64,000 nt of DNA from Actinomycetota bacterium (GCA_018268675.1 JAFDWB010000092.1:124001-188000), one strand, 5' to 3'. Positions 38,649 to 48,881 are shown, counted from the first letter of the stretch. Numbers and translations: made by a program. Notes: generated from the sequence alone by a model not told the origin.

Positions 38649-39368
38649 TTGCGGCTGGACATCTTCTCCCTCTTTCCGGAGTCGTTCGACTGGCTGCAGA
38701 CGCAGCGCCCGGTGCAGAACGCGCTGCGCGAAGGGAACGAGCTGCGCCTCTTCAACTACCGCGACTCGACCCCGCTCTCCGGGCGCCAGGTCGACGACGC
38801 GCCCTACGGCGGCGGCGCCGGGATGGTGCTGCGGGTCGACGTGATTGACGCCGCGCTGCAGGCGGCCTACGGCGACGGGCTGCGGCCGCGGATCGTGTTG
38901 CTGACGCCGACCGGGCGGCTGCTCGACGACGAGCTCGCCGACGAGCTCGTGGCCGAACGGCACGTGGCGCTGCTCTGTGGACGCTACGAGGGCTTCGACG
39001 AGCGCGTCCACGAGCACTTCGCCGACGACGAGGTGTCGATCGGGCGCTACGTGCTGGCCGGAGGCGAGCTGCCGGCGATGGTCGTCGCCGACGTCCTGAT
39101 GCGGAAGCTGCCGGGGGCGCTCGGCAATGCGAGTTCGGCCGCGGAGGACTCCTACAGCCGGGTGCTGGAGGGCATGCCGGAGTACCCGCATTACACGCGG
39201 CCGCCGGTCCACCGCGGCTGGAAGGTGCCCGAGGTGCTGCTCTCCGGGGACCACGAGAAGGTCCGCGAGTGGCGCCTGGAGCGCTCCCGCGAACGCGCCG
39301 CGGCCTTCGCCGAGGCGGAGCGGAGCGCCCACCGGGACAGCCCAAAGTCCGCTTCGCGCACGGAATAG
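38649..39368 (+). CDS. trmD: tRNA (guanine(37)-N(1))-methyltransferase
   Basis: Methylates G37 of tRNAs, preventing frameshifts. 239 residues with the trefoil-knot motifs [26 protein letters not shown] and [15 protein letters not shown] (the more usual Asp after SIG is Arg here), then AEDSYS, which holds the catalytic Asp, and [20 protein letters not shown]. Start is TTG 38649, because homologues begin [13 protein letters not shown]. Confidence 0.96.
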   Translation: MRLDIFSLFPESFDWLQTQRPVQNALREGNELRLFNYRDSTPLSGRQVDDAPYGGGAGMVLRVDVIDAALQAAYGDGLRPRIVLLTPTGRLLDDELADELVAERHVALLCGRYEGFDERVHEHFADDEVSIGRYVLAGGELPAMVVADVLMRKLPGALGNASSAAEDSYSRVLEGMPEYPHYTRPPVHRGWKVPEVLLSGDHEKVREWRLERSRERAAAFAEAERSAHRDSPKSASRTE

Positions 39369-39369
39369 C

Positions 39370-39451
39370 TAACATTCCGCGACCGCGCGGATCCCACCGG
39401 GGGCCTGGGCGGTTTTTCTTCGCCGGCACCCGACCCACCGCAAAATTCGCC
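39370..39451 (+). promoter_or_regulatory. Putative promoter and leader of rplS
   Basis: TAACAT (39370-39375) directly after trmD is a good -10 candidate and would give a ~70-nt GC-rich leader that contains a T5 run near 39414. Ribosomal-protein leaders are often autoregulatory; I see no clear known structure. Confidence 0.35.
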
Positions 39452-40186
39452 ATGAGCTCAGTCATCGAAAGCATCGAGCGCGATCAGCTCAAGAAGGGCC
39501 TGCCTTCTTTCGAGCCCGGCGATCGCGTCCGCGTCCACTTCCAGGTCATCGAGGGCTCGCGCAAGCGGACCCAGGTCTTCGAGGGCGTCGTCCTGCGCCG
39601 CCAAGGCTCCGGCGCGCGCGAGACGTTCACCGTGCGCAAGCAATCCTTCGGCGTCGGCGTCGAGCGGACGTTCCCGCTGCACTCGCCGAAGATCGAGAAA
39701 CTCGAGGTCGCGGCCCGCGGGGACGTGCGCCGCGCCAAGCTCTACTACCTGCGCGGCCGGATCGGCAAGGCGGCCCGGGTGGCCGAGCGCCGCTGGGGCA
39801 TCGACGAGGACATGGTCTCGAAGCCCGTCGCGGCGGGCGATGAGTCGACCGCGGTCGACGCCGAGGGCCTGAGCCAGGAGGAGGCCGCGCCGGAGGCGGC
39901 GCCGACCGAGGCCGAGCAGGCCGCGGCGGGAGCGCCGGAGGGAGAGGCGACCGAGGTCGTGCCCGAGACCACCGAGACTGCGGCCGAGGAGGCCACCGGG
40001 GACGAGGCCGAGGCGAGCGCCGCGGAGGCGCCCGGGGCCGATGCAGGGGCTGAGGCTGATGCAGCGGCGGATACGGACAGCGAGCCGACCGCCGGCGGGG
40101 AGACCGAGGGCAGTGCAGCGTCGGAGGATGCCGAGGACGAGAAGCCGGACAAATCCGGTGACTCCGACGAGGACTCCGCGGGCTGA
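39452..40186 (+). CDS. rplS: 50S ribosomal protein L19 with acidic C-terminal extension
   Basis: The first ~115 residues are canonical L19 ([71 protein letters not shown]). A ~125-residue Ala/Glu/Asp/Gly-rich low-complexity tail follows, bringing the protein to 244 residues, about twice the usual size. The ATG at 39452 ([13 protein letters not shown]) is the family start; the frame upstream is noncoding. The rpsA tail has similar composition. Confidence 0.96.
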   Translation: MSSVIESIERDQLKKGLPSFEPGDRVRVHFQVIEGSRKRTQVFEGVVLRRQGSGARETFTVRKQSFGVGVERTFPLHSPKIEKLEVAARGDVRRAKLYYLRGRIGKAARVAERRWGIDEDMVSKPVAAGDESTAVDAEGLSQEEAAPEAAPTEAEQAAAGAPEGEATEVVPETTETAAEEATGDEAEASAAEAPGADAGAEADAAADTDSEPTAGGETEGSAASEDAEDEKPDKSGDSDEDSAG

Positions 40187-40290
40187 AACTGTCGCTACCC
40201 AAGTCGAGCGGCGAAAGGGCCCCGGTCGCGGACGGGATCGGGCCGCCAGACCCAGTCGGCCGCCTTTAGGCGCGCTTCGGACTTTTAATC

Positions 40291-40296
40291 GAGAAT
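40291..40296 (+). promoter_or_regulatory. Probable -10 element GAGAAT for lepB
   Basis: GAGAAT is 7 nt before the GTG, in a locally AT-rich stretch (ACTTTTAATCGAGAAT). Confidence 0.4.
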
Positions 40297-40303
40297 CGCC
40301 GCC

Positions 40304-40942
40304 GTGAAATTCAGGATCCCGAAGCCGCAGAGCAAAGCCGGGGGGCTGATCGAGCTCGTCGTCATCGTCGCCCTCGCTCTCGGGCTGGCGCTGGCGATCC
40401 AGGCCTGGGTGGTGAAGCCGTACCAGATCCCGTCCGGCTCGATGGAACCGACCCTGGACGTCGGCCAGCGGGTCCTGGTCAACCGCTTCATCTACCACTT
40501 CCGCGAACCGGCGATTGGCGACATCGTCGTCTTCCACCCGCCCGCCGGCGCCGAGTCGAGCAGCGAATGCGGCGTGTTGGTGCGCAAGATGCAGCCACTC
40601 GAAACAGGCATGGCGTGCCCGAAACCGACGCCGCAGGAGTCCGAACAGACCTTCATCAAGCGGATCGTCGCGGTCGGCGGCGACACGCTCTCGATCAAGG
40701 AAGGGCACCCGGTGGTGAACGGGGTCGAGAACTCCAACGAGCCCTACATCAACCCTTGCGGGGGCGGCTACGAGTGCAATTTGCCGAAGACGATCAAGAT
40801 CCCGCCCGGTTACTTCTTCATGATGGGGGACAACCGTGGCGAAAGCGACGACAGCCGCTACTGGGGCCCGATCCCGAAGGAATGGATCATCGGCGAAGCG
40901 TTCGCGACCTACTGGCCGCCCGATCGGATCGGCACCCTCTAG
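40304..40942 (+). CDS. lepB: Signal peptidase I
   Basis: Removes signal peptides at the outer face of the membrane. 212 residues: one membrane helix (~17-36), then catalytic Ser46 (PSGSMEPTL) and Lys119 (FIKRIVAVGGD), and box E MGDNRGESDDSRYWGPIP. A Cys-containing insertion between boxes (ECGVLVRKMQPLETGMACPK and PCGGGYEC) could carry disulphides. GTG start. Confidence 0.96.
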   Translation: MKFRIPKPQSKAGGLIELVVIVALALGLALAIQAWVVKPYQIPSGSMEPTLDVGQRVLVNRFIYHFREPAIGDIVVFHPPAGAESSSECGVLVRKMQPLETGMACPKPTPQESEQTFIKRIVAVGGDTLSIKEGHPVVNGVENSNEPYINPCGGGYECNLPKTIKIPPGYFFMMGDNRGESDDSRYWGPIPKEWIIGEAFATYWPPDRIGTL

Positions 40943-40963
40943 CTCCCGCGGTGGGGGCGCCCG

Positions 40964-41746
40964 GTGAGCGGCAAGCTCCACAAACGGCGCCTGCGGCGCA
41001 GCCAACGTCTCTTCGACTTCGATCGTGGGCTCGACCACCGCTTCGTCGCGGGCGCCGACGAGGCGGGGCGCGGCTGCCTGGCCGGGCCGCTGGTGGCGGC
41101 CGCGGTCCTCTTCGACTACGAGGAGCTCTCGCTCGGTGACCGGCGCATCCTCGGCGGCCTCCACGACTCCAAGCAGATGACCGAGGAGCGGCGCCTGGAG
41201 ATGTATCCGTGCGTGCTGCGGGCGGCGACGCGGGTGGCGATCGTGGTCCGCTCGGCGCCAGGGATCGACCGCCGTGGCCTGCACCGGACCAACTGCGAGG
41301 CGCTCGGCGACGCCCTGGCGCGCCTCGAGCCGGGGCCGGAGGCGATCTGCCTGGTGGACGGCTTCCGGCTGCCGCGTTGCGAGGTCCCGCACCGGCGCGT
41401 GGTCGGCGGCGACCGCACCAGCGCCGCGATCGCCGCCGCCTCGGTCCTCGCCAAGGTGACCCGCGACCGCTACATGCGCGAGGCGGCTGCGCGCCACCCC
41501 GGTTGGGGCTTCGAGGAGCACGTCGGCTACTCGACTCCGGAGCACCGCGCGGCGATCGAGGAGCTCGGCATCTCGCCGCTCCACCGCCGCTCCTTCGCCA
41601 GCGTCGCCTACACCCAGCTTGGCCTCGAGGACGAACTGGAGCATCTAGAAGGCCCCGGGGATGTGCTCGAGGTCGACGACTTCGTCGTCCGGGCCGATGA
41701 CGACGCCGATGGCGTCGAAGCGGATCTCGGTGTAGCGCGGCACTGA
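40964..41746 (+). CDS. rnhB: Ribonuclease HII
   Basis: Cuts RNA in RNA-DNA hybrids and removes single ribonucleotides. 260 residues with the catalytic GADEAGRGCLAGP, the LHDSKQM segment, LVDGF and AIAAASVLAKVTRDRYM, which hold the four acids. After the domain (…FASVAYTQLGL) a ~35-residue acidic tail is encoded by DNA shared with the convergent yraN gene (102-bp overlap). GTG start with GGTGAG context. Confidence 0.95.
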   Translation: MSGKLHKRRLRRSQRLFDFDRGLDHRFVAGADEAGRGCLAGPLVAAAVLFDYEELSLGDRRILGGLHDSKQMTEERRLEMYPCVLRAATRVAIVVRSAPGIDRRGLHRTNCEALGDALARLEPGPEAICLVDGFRLPRCEVPHRRVVGGDRTSAAIAAASVLAKVTRDRYMREAAARHPGWGFEEHVGYSTPEHRAAIEELGISPLHRRSFASVAYTQLGLEDELEHLEGPGDVLEVDDFVVRADDDADGVEADLGVARH

Positions 41747-42037
41747 GCCGGCCTCGCGCCCTTCGGCCATCCAGGCGACGGCGAGCCGCCGCACCTGCAG
41801 CTGCTTGCGCGGCGTGACCCAGAGCACGGGACGCTCGGGGCCGATCTTGCCCCCCGCGCGGACGGCCTTCACCTCGACGAACACGAGGGCGCGGCGGCGG
41901 CCGTCGAAGGCGACGAGGTCGAGCTCCCCGTATCTGGTGCGGGCGTTGCGGGCGAGGATCCGGTGGCCGAGCGAGCCGAGGTGTTCGGCTGCGCGGGCCT
42001 CGGCGAGGCGGCCGGTGCGGAGGCGGTGGCTGGTCAT
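41645..42037 (-). CDS. yraN: UPF0102 / YraN family protein
   Basis: 130 residues of the YraN family, an endonuclease-like PD-(D/E)XK fold: GRLAEARAAEHLGSLGHRILARN, then GELDLVAFDG and VFVEVKAVR provide the acid-acid-Lys set. Function in bacteria is not settled, though it lies among DNA-uptake genes in many genomes. It is on the strand opposite to rnhB and comM, whereas in other Actinobacteria it is usually co-directional. ATG 42037 is preferred; ATG 42055 is an alternative. Confidence 0.9.
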   Translation of the reverse strand: MTSHRLRTGRLAEARAAEHLGSLGHRILARNARTRYGELDLVAFDGRRRALVFVEVKAVRAGGKIGPERPVLWVTPRKQLQVRRLAVAWMAEGREAGSVPRYTEIRFDAIGVVIGPDDEVVDLEHIPGAF

Positions 42038-42147
42038 GGGCGCACCATGCACCATGGCGGGCGCTCCGAGTCCGTTTGTCACCGAATTGGCCCAGGGACG
42101 GCACACAAGATTTGCTTTCTGCGAGCCATGCGTGCGGATTTGCCGCC

Positions 42148-42153
42148 TAGCGT
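42148..42153 (+). promoter_or_regulatory. Probable -10 element TAGCGT for leaderless comM
   Basis: TAGCGT is 7 nt before ATG 42161, the start that matches homologues. Confidence 0.45.
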
Positions 42154-42160
42154 CGCCTCC

Positions 42161-43654
42161 ATGCTCGCCACCGCCCGCACCTTCACCCTCGACGGCATCT
42201 CGGCCCGACCCGTACGGGTCGAGGTCGACGTCCACCGCGGCCTGCCGGCCTTCGCGATCGTCGGGCTGCCCGACACCGCGGTGCGCGAGGCGCGCGAGCG
42301 GGTGCGGGCGGCGCTGGTCAACTGCGGCTTCGAGTTCCCCTTCTCGCGGATCGTCGTCAACCTGGCGCCCGCGAGCCTGCGGAAGGCGGGGCCTGGGATG
42401 GACCTGGCGATCGCCGCGGCGCTCCTCCGCGCGTCGGGGCAGCTGGAGTGGGAGGGGATGGAGCGGGTCGCGCTGGCCGGGGAGCTGGCACTGGACGGCC
42501 AGGTGCGACCGATCCCCGGGGCGCTGGCGATCGTCGAGGCGGCGCGCGAAGACGGCGCCGAAGCGATCGTGGTCCCGGCGGAGAACGGACCGGAGGCGGC
42601 GCTCGCCGGCGGCGTCGAGGTGTTGCCGCTGGGGAGCGTCGCCGGGCTGCCGGGGTTGGCGGCAGGCGAGCGGGGGCCGGAGCCCGAGCCGCTGCGCCTC
42701 GGGACCGGGCCGGTGCCGGGGGCGCCCGACCTGGCCGACCTGCGCGGCCAACCGCACCTGCGCCACGCGCTCGAGGTCGCGGCGGCGGGCGGTCACTCGC
42801 TCCTCATGGTCGGACCGCCGGGAGCGGGCAAGTCGTTGGCGGCGAGCCGGCTGCCTTCGATCCTGCCGCCGCTGGGGGAGGCGGAGGCGCTCGAGGTGGC
42901 GCGGATCGCCAGCGCCACCGGCAGGCTCGGCGTCGGGCTGCCCGCGGGGCGGCCGTTCCGCGCCCCCCACCACACGATCAGCGCCGCCGGGCTGGTCGGG
43001 GGCGGCACGCCGCCGCGCCCGGGAGAGATCACGCTCGCCCATCGGGGAGTCCTGTTCTTGGATGAGCTCTGCGAGTTCCGCCGCGATGTCCTCGAGGCGC
43101 TGCGGGCACCGCTCGAGGCGGGCGAGGTGTCGATCGCGCGGGCGTCGGGAACGCGGCGGCTGCCCTGTCGCTTCATGCTGGTGGCCGCCTCCAACCCATG
43201 TCCCTGCGGGCGCGGCGAGAGTGACCCCGACTGCACCTGCCAGGCCTTCGCGGTGCAGCGCTACCAGGGCAAGCTGAGCGGCGCGCTGGCCGACCGCATC
43301 GACCTGCTGGCCGCCGTCGTGCAGCCGAGCGCGACGGAGATCGGCGGCGGCGCGGGGGAGTCCTCGGCGGCGGTCCGCGATCGGGTCTGCGCGGCGCGCG
43401 AGCGCCAGGAAGCGCGGCTCGGGCTGGGGCGGTGCAACGCCGAGATGACGGCGGCCGAGGTGCGCCGCTGCGAGGTCGCGCCAGGCGCCGCGGCGTTGCT
43501 GGCCGACCTCTACGCGCGCCGTCGCCTCAGCGGGCGCGCCCACGACCGTGCCCTGCGCCTGGCCCGGACCGTCGCTGACCTGGCCGGCGCGCCGGGGATC
43601 GGCGAGGAGGAGATGGCGCAGGCGCTCCAATTGCGGCGGCGGGACCGTGTCTGA
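42161..43654 (+). CDS. comM: YifB/ComM Mg-chelatase-like AAA+ ATPase
   Basis: 497 residues. Hexameric helicase that promotes branch migration during natural transformation in Haemophilus/Vibrio. N-terminal Lon-like domain (VEVDVHRGLPAFAIVGLPDTAVREARERV), then Walker A MVGPPGAGKSLAA, Walker B VLFLDELCEFRRD, sensor RFMLVAASNPCPCG with the Cys-rich loop (CPCGRGESDPDCTC) and C-terminal YarR-type end. ATG 42161 (MLATARTFTL) matches family starts; ATG 42128 is possible. It overlaps dprA by 8 nt. Confidence 0.94.
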   Translation: MLATARTFTLDGISARPVRVEVDVHRGLPAFAIVGLPDTAVREARERVRAALVNCGFEFPFSRIVVNLAPASLRKAGPGMDLAIAAALLRASGQLEWEGMERVALAGELALDGQVRPIPGALAIVEAAREDGAEAIVVPAENGPEAALAGGVEVLPLGSVAGLPGLAAGERGPEPEPLRLGTGPVPGAPDLADLRGQPHLRHALEVAAAGGHSLLMVGPPGAGKSLAASRLPSILPPLGEAEALEVARIASATGRLGVGLPAGRPFRAPHHTISAAGLVGGGTPPRPGEITLAHRGVLFLDELCEFRRDVLEALRAPLEAGEVSIARASGTRRLPCRFMLVAASNPCPCGRGESDPDCTCQAFAVQRYQGKLSGALADRIDLLAAVVQPSATEIGGGAGESSAAVRDRVCAARERQEARLGLGRCNAEMTAAEVRRCEVAPGAAALLADLYARRRLSGRAHDRALRLARTVADLAGAPGIGEEEMAQALQLRRRDRV

Positions 43655-44801
43655 GCTGCGCGCCTGCGTCGGGTGCCTGCGGCGCTCATGGCTGCTCTCG
43701 CTGCTCGGTCCCTATATCGAGAAGACCGCCACCGGTCGGGTCGGGCGGCGCTCGCCCGAACTGCTCCGGTTGAGCAACGAGGACCTGGTCGAGGCGGTCG
43801 CGCCGAAGCGCGGGAGGGGTCTGATCGACCAGGTCGAGGCGCGCGAGGAGGGTTGGTTCGCCGAGCGGCTGGAGAGCGCCGCCTGCTGGGCGACCTGCCG
43901 GCACGACGACCGCTACCCGCCCGGCCTCGGCGACGCCGCGGACGCGCCCTGGGCACTGCTCGGCCGCGGCGACGCGGCCCTGCTCGCAGGGATCGAGCCC
44001 GCGGCGGCGGTGACGATCGTCGGCTCGCGCCGCGCCACCTCCTACGGGCGCGAGGTGGCGCGCGACCTGGCGCGGGAGCTCGCCGGGGCGGGCCTGGTCG
44101 TCGTCAGCGGCCTTGCCTTCGGGATCGACGCCTGCGCCCACCGAGGGGCGCTCGACGCGGGCGGCAGGACGATCGCGGTGCTCGGCTGCGGTCCGGACAC
44201 GTCATACCCGGCGGCGCACCGTTCCCTTTGGCGTCGGATCGCGGAAACCGGGGCGGTGATCTCCGAGCTGCCACCTGGCTCGACCCCGTGGCGCTGGAGC
44301 TTTCCGGCCCGCAACCGGGTGATGGCGGCGCTCGCAGCGATGACGGTGGTGGTCGAGGCGGCGGCGAAGTCGGGGTCCCTGATCACCGCCGACCTCGCCG
44401 CCGAGCTGGGCCGCGACCTGGGCGCCGTCCCCGGGCCGGTCACCTCACGGGGTGCCGCGGGCCCCAACGAGCTCCTCGCGGGCGGCGCCTGCGTCGTCCG
44501 CGGCGCCCAGGATGTCCTCGACGCGATGCTCGGCGCCGGCGTCCGCCCACTGGAGCGCTCGGGGCCGCCGCTCGACGCCGAACAGGCAGCGGTCCTGGCC
44601 GCGGTCGAGTCCGTCGCCGCGGTCGACGGGAGCGGCGCGGGGGCAGTGACCGCCGACGCGATCGCCGCCGCCACCGGCCTGGGCGCCGCCCAGGCCGCGG
44701 CGTCCCTGACCCGCCTCGAGCTCCTCGGCTACGTGGCGCCGACGGCGATTGGCACCTTCACCCGCACCCTCCTCGTCGCCCCGGAGCCGGTCTCCCGGTA
44801 G
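43647..44801 (+). CDS. dprA: DNA processing protein DprA
   Basis: Loads RecA on incoming single-stranded DNA during transformation. 384 residues with the Rossmann core: TIVGSRRATSYGREVARDLA, VVSGLAFGIDACAHRGAL, IAVLGCGPDTSYPAAHRSL, FPARNRVMAAL and VEAAAKSGSLITADLA. A C-terminal winged-helix-like DprA_WH region (~320-380) is also present. GTG 43647 lies within the comM end. With comM it is the only competence marker here; no pilus genes are nearby. Confidence 0.96.
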   Translation: MSELRACVGCLRRSWLLSLLGPYIEKTATGRVGRRSPELLRLSNEDLVEAVAPKRGRGLIDQVEAREEGWFAERLESAACWATCRHDDRYPPGLGDAADAPWALLGRGDAALLAGIEPAAAVTIVGSRRATSYGREVARDLARELAGAGLVVVSGLAFGIDACAHRGALDAGGRTIAVLGCGPDTSYPAAHRSLWRRIAETGAVISELPPGSTPWRWSFPARNRVMAALAAMTVVVEAAAKSGSLITADLAAELGRDLGAVPGPVTSRGAAGPNELLAGGACVVRGAQDVLDAMLGAGVRPLERSGPPLDAEQAAVLAAVESVAAVDGSGAGAVTADAIAAATGLGAAQAAASLTRLELLGYVAPTAIGTFTRTLLVAPEPVSR

Positions 44802-44863
44802 GCCCCCTCGTGCTTCGGCTGGCCATGAGGGCGATGGCCCGCGCCGTGGTGTGCGCCAGGTCC

Positions 44864-44912
44864 GGTGAGTTCGCAGTTGGCCACAACAGTTGTCGATAAG
44901 TGCGAACGCACC
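44864..44912. repeat. GAGTTCGCA-family palindrome, copy 4
   Basis: GGTG-A-GTTCGCA pairs with TGCGAAC-G-CACC with one mismatch, and ACAAC pairs with GTTGT at the tip. The tip CCACAACAGTTGTCGATAA is identical in copy 6. Confidence 0.85.
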
Positions 44913-44936
44913 AGGCCCGGGCCGGGCGTGGTGCTG

Positions 44937-44981
44937 GTGAGTTCGCGCTTTCCCGCGTACCGCGGGTTTCTGCGAACTCAC
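44937..44981. repeat. GAGTTCGCA-family palindrome, copy 5
   Basis: GTGAGTTCGC pairs with GCGAACTCAC (10 bp) and CCCGCG pairs with CGCGGG inside. Its right half matches copy 1 before uvrB. It is ~25 bp from copy 4, so the two form a tandem. Confidence 0.85.
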
Positions 44982-45040
44982 TGGCGGCGCGGGGGAGGGA
45001 CGGGCGAGGTCCACGGCCAGGGCGGCCGTCCGAGTCACGT

Positions 45041-45092
45041 CCCGGGCGCCTCATGGGGTCCTGGCAGGCTGTGGCCCCATGAGGCGCCCGGG
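45041..45092. repeat. 18-bp perfect hairpin
   Basis: CCCGGGCGCCTCATGGGG (45041-45058) is exactly complementary to 45075-45092 with a 16-nt loop. No T-run follows. Confidence 0.85.
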
Positions 45093-45250
45093 GCGTGAGG
45101 GGTGCGTGGGAAGAGGGCACGGGTTCGTGCCGAAGATGACGGGGACGTCACGCCCTCGTGCCGTCTGAAGGCCGAGATCGAGGCCGGAAGTATGAAGAAG
45201 ACGGGAGGAAGGGTGACGGACCTCCCCTTTTCCCGGCCGACCTCGTTCCG

Positions 45251-45358
45251 CTGTTCTTTATAGGCCTCACAGGACCATAAGGAACAGCTGGACGGAGGGC
45301 GTCCTCCTGACGAGGACGAAGTTCCACTTCGGTCACGGACCCGTGCCAGTCCCGTGAC
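45251..45358. other. Cluster of four consecutive stem-loops (possible structured RNA)
   Basis: CTGTTCTTTATAGG/CCATAAGGAACAG (45251-45287, two mismatches), CGTCCTC/GAGGACG (45300-45318), GAAGT/ACTTC (45318-45330) and GTCACGG/CCGTGAC (45332-45358) follow each other with almost no spacer. The first is AT-richer than its surroundings. The strand and any transcript are unknown. Confidence 0.45.
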
Positions 45359-45392
45359 TCCCTCGCGACCCTTCCTCCTCTCCCCGCACCCT

Positions 45393-45444
45393 CGGCCGTC
45401 TCGGCCACGGCCACCGCCCGCCAGGGTCGTGGCCGAGACGGCCG
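45393..45444. repeat. 17-bp perfect hairpin before thiD
   Basis: CGGCCGTCTCGGCCACG (45393-45409) pairs perfectly with 45428-45444 across an 18-nt loop, 65 bp ahead of the thiD -10 hexamer. Confidence 0.85.
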
Positions 45445-45509
45445 CGTCCCTTGTGCTGCGGGCGCCGGCTTCCCAACCCCGGAGCCGCGGCCTCGAACCA
45501 CCGGTCATC

Positions 45510-45515
45510 TAGGCT
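45510..45515 (+). promoter_or_regulatory. Probable -10 element TAGGCT for leaderless thiD
   Basis: TAGGCT is 6 nt before the ATG. Confidence 0.5.
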
Positions 45516-45521
45516 CCAGCA

Positions 45522-46381
45522 ATGCCCGAAAAGCCCGTACCCGCGGTGCTCTCGATCGCCGGCTCGGACTCCGGCGGTGGTGCCGGCATCCAGGCCGACC
45601 TGAAGGCCTTTGCGCGGTGTGGGGTGCACGGGATGACGGCGATCACGGCGCTGACGGCGCAGAACACGGTCGGGGTCGAGGCGGTGGAGACGGTGTCGCC
45701 GGCGATGATCGTCGCCCAGGTGCGGGTGGTCGCCGAGGACATCGGGGTCGACGCGGTAAAGATCGGGATGCTCGGCAGCGCGGCCACGGTCGCCGCGGTG
45801 GTCGAGGCGCTGGGTCACGTCGCCGGCGCTCCGGTGGTGCTCGACCCGGTGATGGTCTCCGAGTCGGGCGCCCGACTCCTCGATGACGACGCCCGCGACG
45901 CCCTGGTCGCGCAGCTGCTGCCGCTGGTCACCATCGCCACCCCGAACATCCCCGAGGCGCGGGTGCTCGCGGGACTCGGTGACGACGCGCCGCAGGACCT
46001 CCTCGCCCGTTCGGTGCAACGGCTCGGTCCCGACGCGGTGGTCGTCACCGGCGGCCACTCGGAGGCGCTCGTCGACCTCTTCTACGACGGCGAGGAGTCG
46101 GTCGAGATCCCCGGCGAGCGCTTCCCCGGTCAGTCCGCCCACGGCTCCGGCTGCACCCACTCCGCCGCGATCGCCGCGTTCCTCGCCCGCGGCGCCGAGC
46201 CGCTGCAGGCCGCCGCCGCGGCGCGCCGGCTCGCCTCGCTCGCGGTGGGCGCCGGCCTCGACGGGATCGGCAAGGGCCACGGGCCGGTCGACGTCTTCGA
46301 CCTCGCCGCCCGCGCCGGGGCCGACGCCGAGCCCGTCGCCGAGCCGCGCGGCCCCGCCCGTCTCGTCAGTAGGTTCCGCTC

Positions 46382-46385
<4 letters not shown>
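45522..46385 (+). CDS. thiD: Hydroxymethylpyrimidine/phosphomethylpyrimidine kinase
   Basis: Phosphorylates HMP and HMP-P in thiamine pyrophosphate synthesis. 287 residues, ribokinase fold: [23 protein letters not shown] binds [17 protein letters not shown] and the anion hole/catalytic Cys region [15 protein letters not shown] close the active site. No other thi gene or TPP riboswitch is adjacent. The stop overlaps ilvD by 4 nt. Confidence 0.95.
46370..46375 (+). promoter_or_regulatory. Probable -10 element TAGGTT for ilvD
   Basis: TAGGTT is 6 nt before the ilvD ATG, within the end of thiD, so ilvD may have its own leaderless transcript. Confidence 0.5.
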
Positions 46386-48079
<1,694 letters not shown>

Positions 48080-48082
48080 CGC

Positions 48083-48127
48083 GCTGCACGGCTTTTCCAC
48101 CGTATGGCGTGGAAAATTCACGCAGCG
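48083..48127. terminator. Hairpin between convergent ilvD and 5-FTHF cyclo-ligase genes
   Basis: CGCTGC pairs with GCAGCG and TTTTCCAC (48093-48100) with GTGGAAAA (48109-48116). The A/T runs in the stem give short T-tracts on both strands, so it may terminate in both directions. Confidence 0.6.
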
Positions 48128-48160
48128 TCACTTTGACGCCCGCGGCGCGCGCCGGGGCGG

Positions 48161-48874
48161 CTAGGCGTAGCCCATGCGTTCGAGCACCGGGATCTCGCGG
48201 ATCTGGGGCGGCTGTAGGTGGTCCCAGAGGATGCCGCGGGGGCGGTCGTACTGGCGCTCGATCTCGATCACCGCGCGCGGGGTGGCGATCACGTCGCAGG
48301 GGAGATCGTGGGCGGTGACCATCAGGTGCTGGCGGAGGATCTGGATCGGGTGCACCGTGGTGGCGACCATGATGTGGGAGTCGATCTTGCCCGCCTCGAC
48401 GAGGATGCCGTACTCGAGGTCGTGGTAGCCGCCGCCTTTGCCGATCCGCGCGCCGCTCAGGTTGACGGCGACCGAGCCGCAGAGGACGAAGTCGATCTCC
48501 GGCAGGTCGTCGAGGGCGACCACGCGGCCGTGCTTCAGCGCGCCCTTGATCGTCGCCGCCTCCTGCACCGCCTTTTTCGAGAGCTTCTTCGGGTCGAGGA
48601 CCCGGAACGGGTGCGGATCGCGCAGGCGCGGCACCGCCATGATCACGGTCTTGCCTTCTTCGAGGGCGAGCCGGCGGGCGTGCGTCTGTGGCGAGTCGGG
48701 GTTGGCCTTGACCACCATGGCCCGTTTCCAGAGCCGGTGCGCCGCCAGCTTTTCGGCCGCCAGCTTGGCCCCGGCGAAGTTCGGGATGCGCCCCTCGGCG
48801 CCCGGGAAGCGGGAGACCCCCTGGTCGTCCATCGCCTTCCAGACCTCTGCCCGGACTTCGTCCTTCGAGCGCAT
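48161..48874 (-). CDS. 5-formyltetrahydrofolate cyclo-ligase family protein
   Basis: About 237 residues. The family usually converts 5-formyl-THF to methenyl-THF using ATP. Phosphate-loop-like KGGGYHDLEYG replaces the more common GxGxGYYD motif; IDFVLCGSVAVNLSG and CDVIATPRAVIEIERQ match the longer subgroup often annotated only by homology. It could therefore have another substrate. ATG 48874 is preferred over ATG 48907 because TATGTT stands 7 nt before it. Confidence 0.75.
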   Translation of the reverse strand: MRSKDEVRAEVWKAMDDQGVSRFPGAEGRIPNFAGAKLAAEKLAAHRLWKRAMVVKANPDSPQTHARRLALEEGKTVIMAVPRLRDPHPFRVLDPKKLSKKAVQEAATIKGALKHGRVVALDDLPEIDFVLCGSVAVNLSGARIGKGGGYHDLEYGILVEAGKIDSHIMVATTVHPIQILRQHLMVTAHDLPCDVIATPRAVIEIERQYDRPRGILWDHLQPPQIREIPVLERMGYA

Positions 48875-48881
48875 GGGTCGA

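Larger units (their letters stand above)
44802..45521. other. 720-bp gene-free region packed with hairpins
   Basis: No supported gene. It contains two GAGTTCGCA-family palindromes, an 18-bp and a 17-bp perfect hairpin, and a run of four adjacent small hairpins (45251-45358). Apparent reading frames here have no codon pattern like the neighbours. No TPP riboswitch consensus is seen ahead of thiD. Confidence 0.7.

Noticed and set aside
45236-45360. RNase P RNA, tmRNA or 6S RNA in the hairpin cluster
   Set aside because: I looked for GAGGAAAGTCC-type RNase P signatures and tmRNA ends on both strands and found none; a 6S-like single long hairpin is not formed.
45035-45508. A protein gene of ~157 codons on the minus strand
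   Set aside because: The frame runs through several perfect hairpins, lacks a convincing start signal and shows no domain; it is treated as non-coding.
45322-45521. A TPP riboswitch upstream of thiD
   Set aside because: The conserved CTGAGA and ACCTGATCTGG elements are not present; the thiD -10 hexamer is 6 nt from the start, which leaves no leader.
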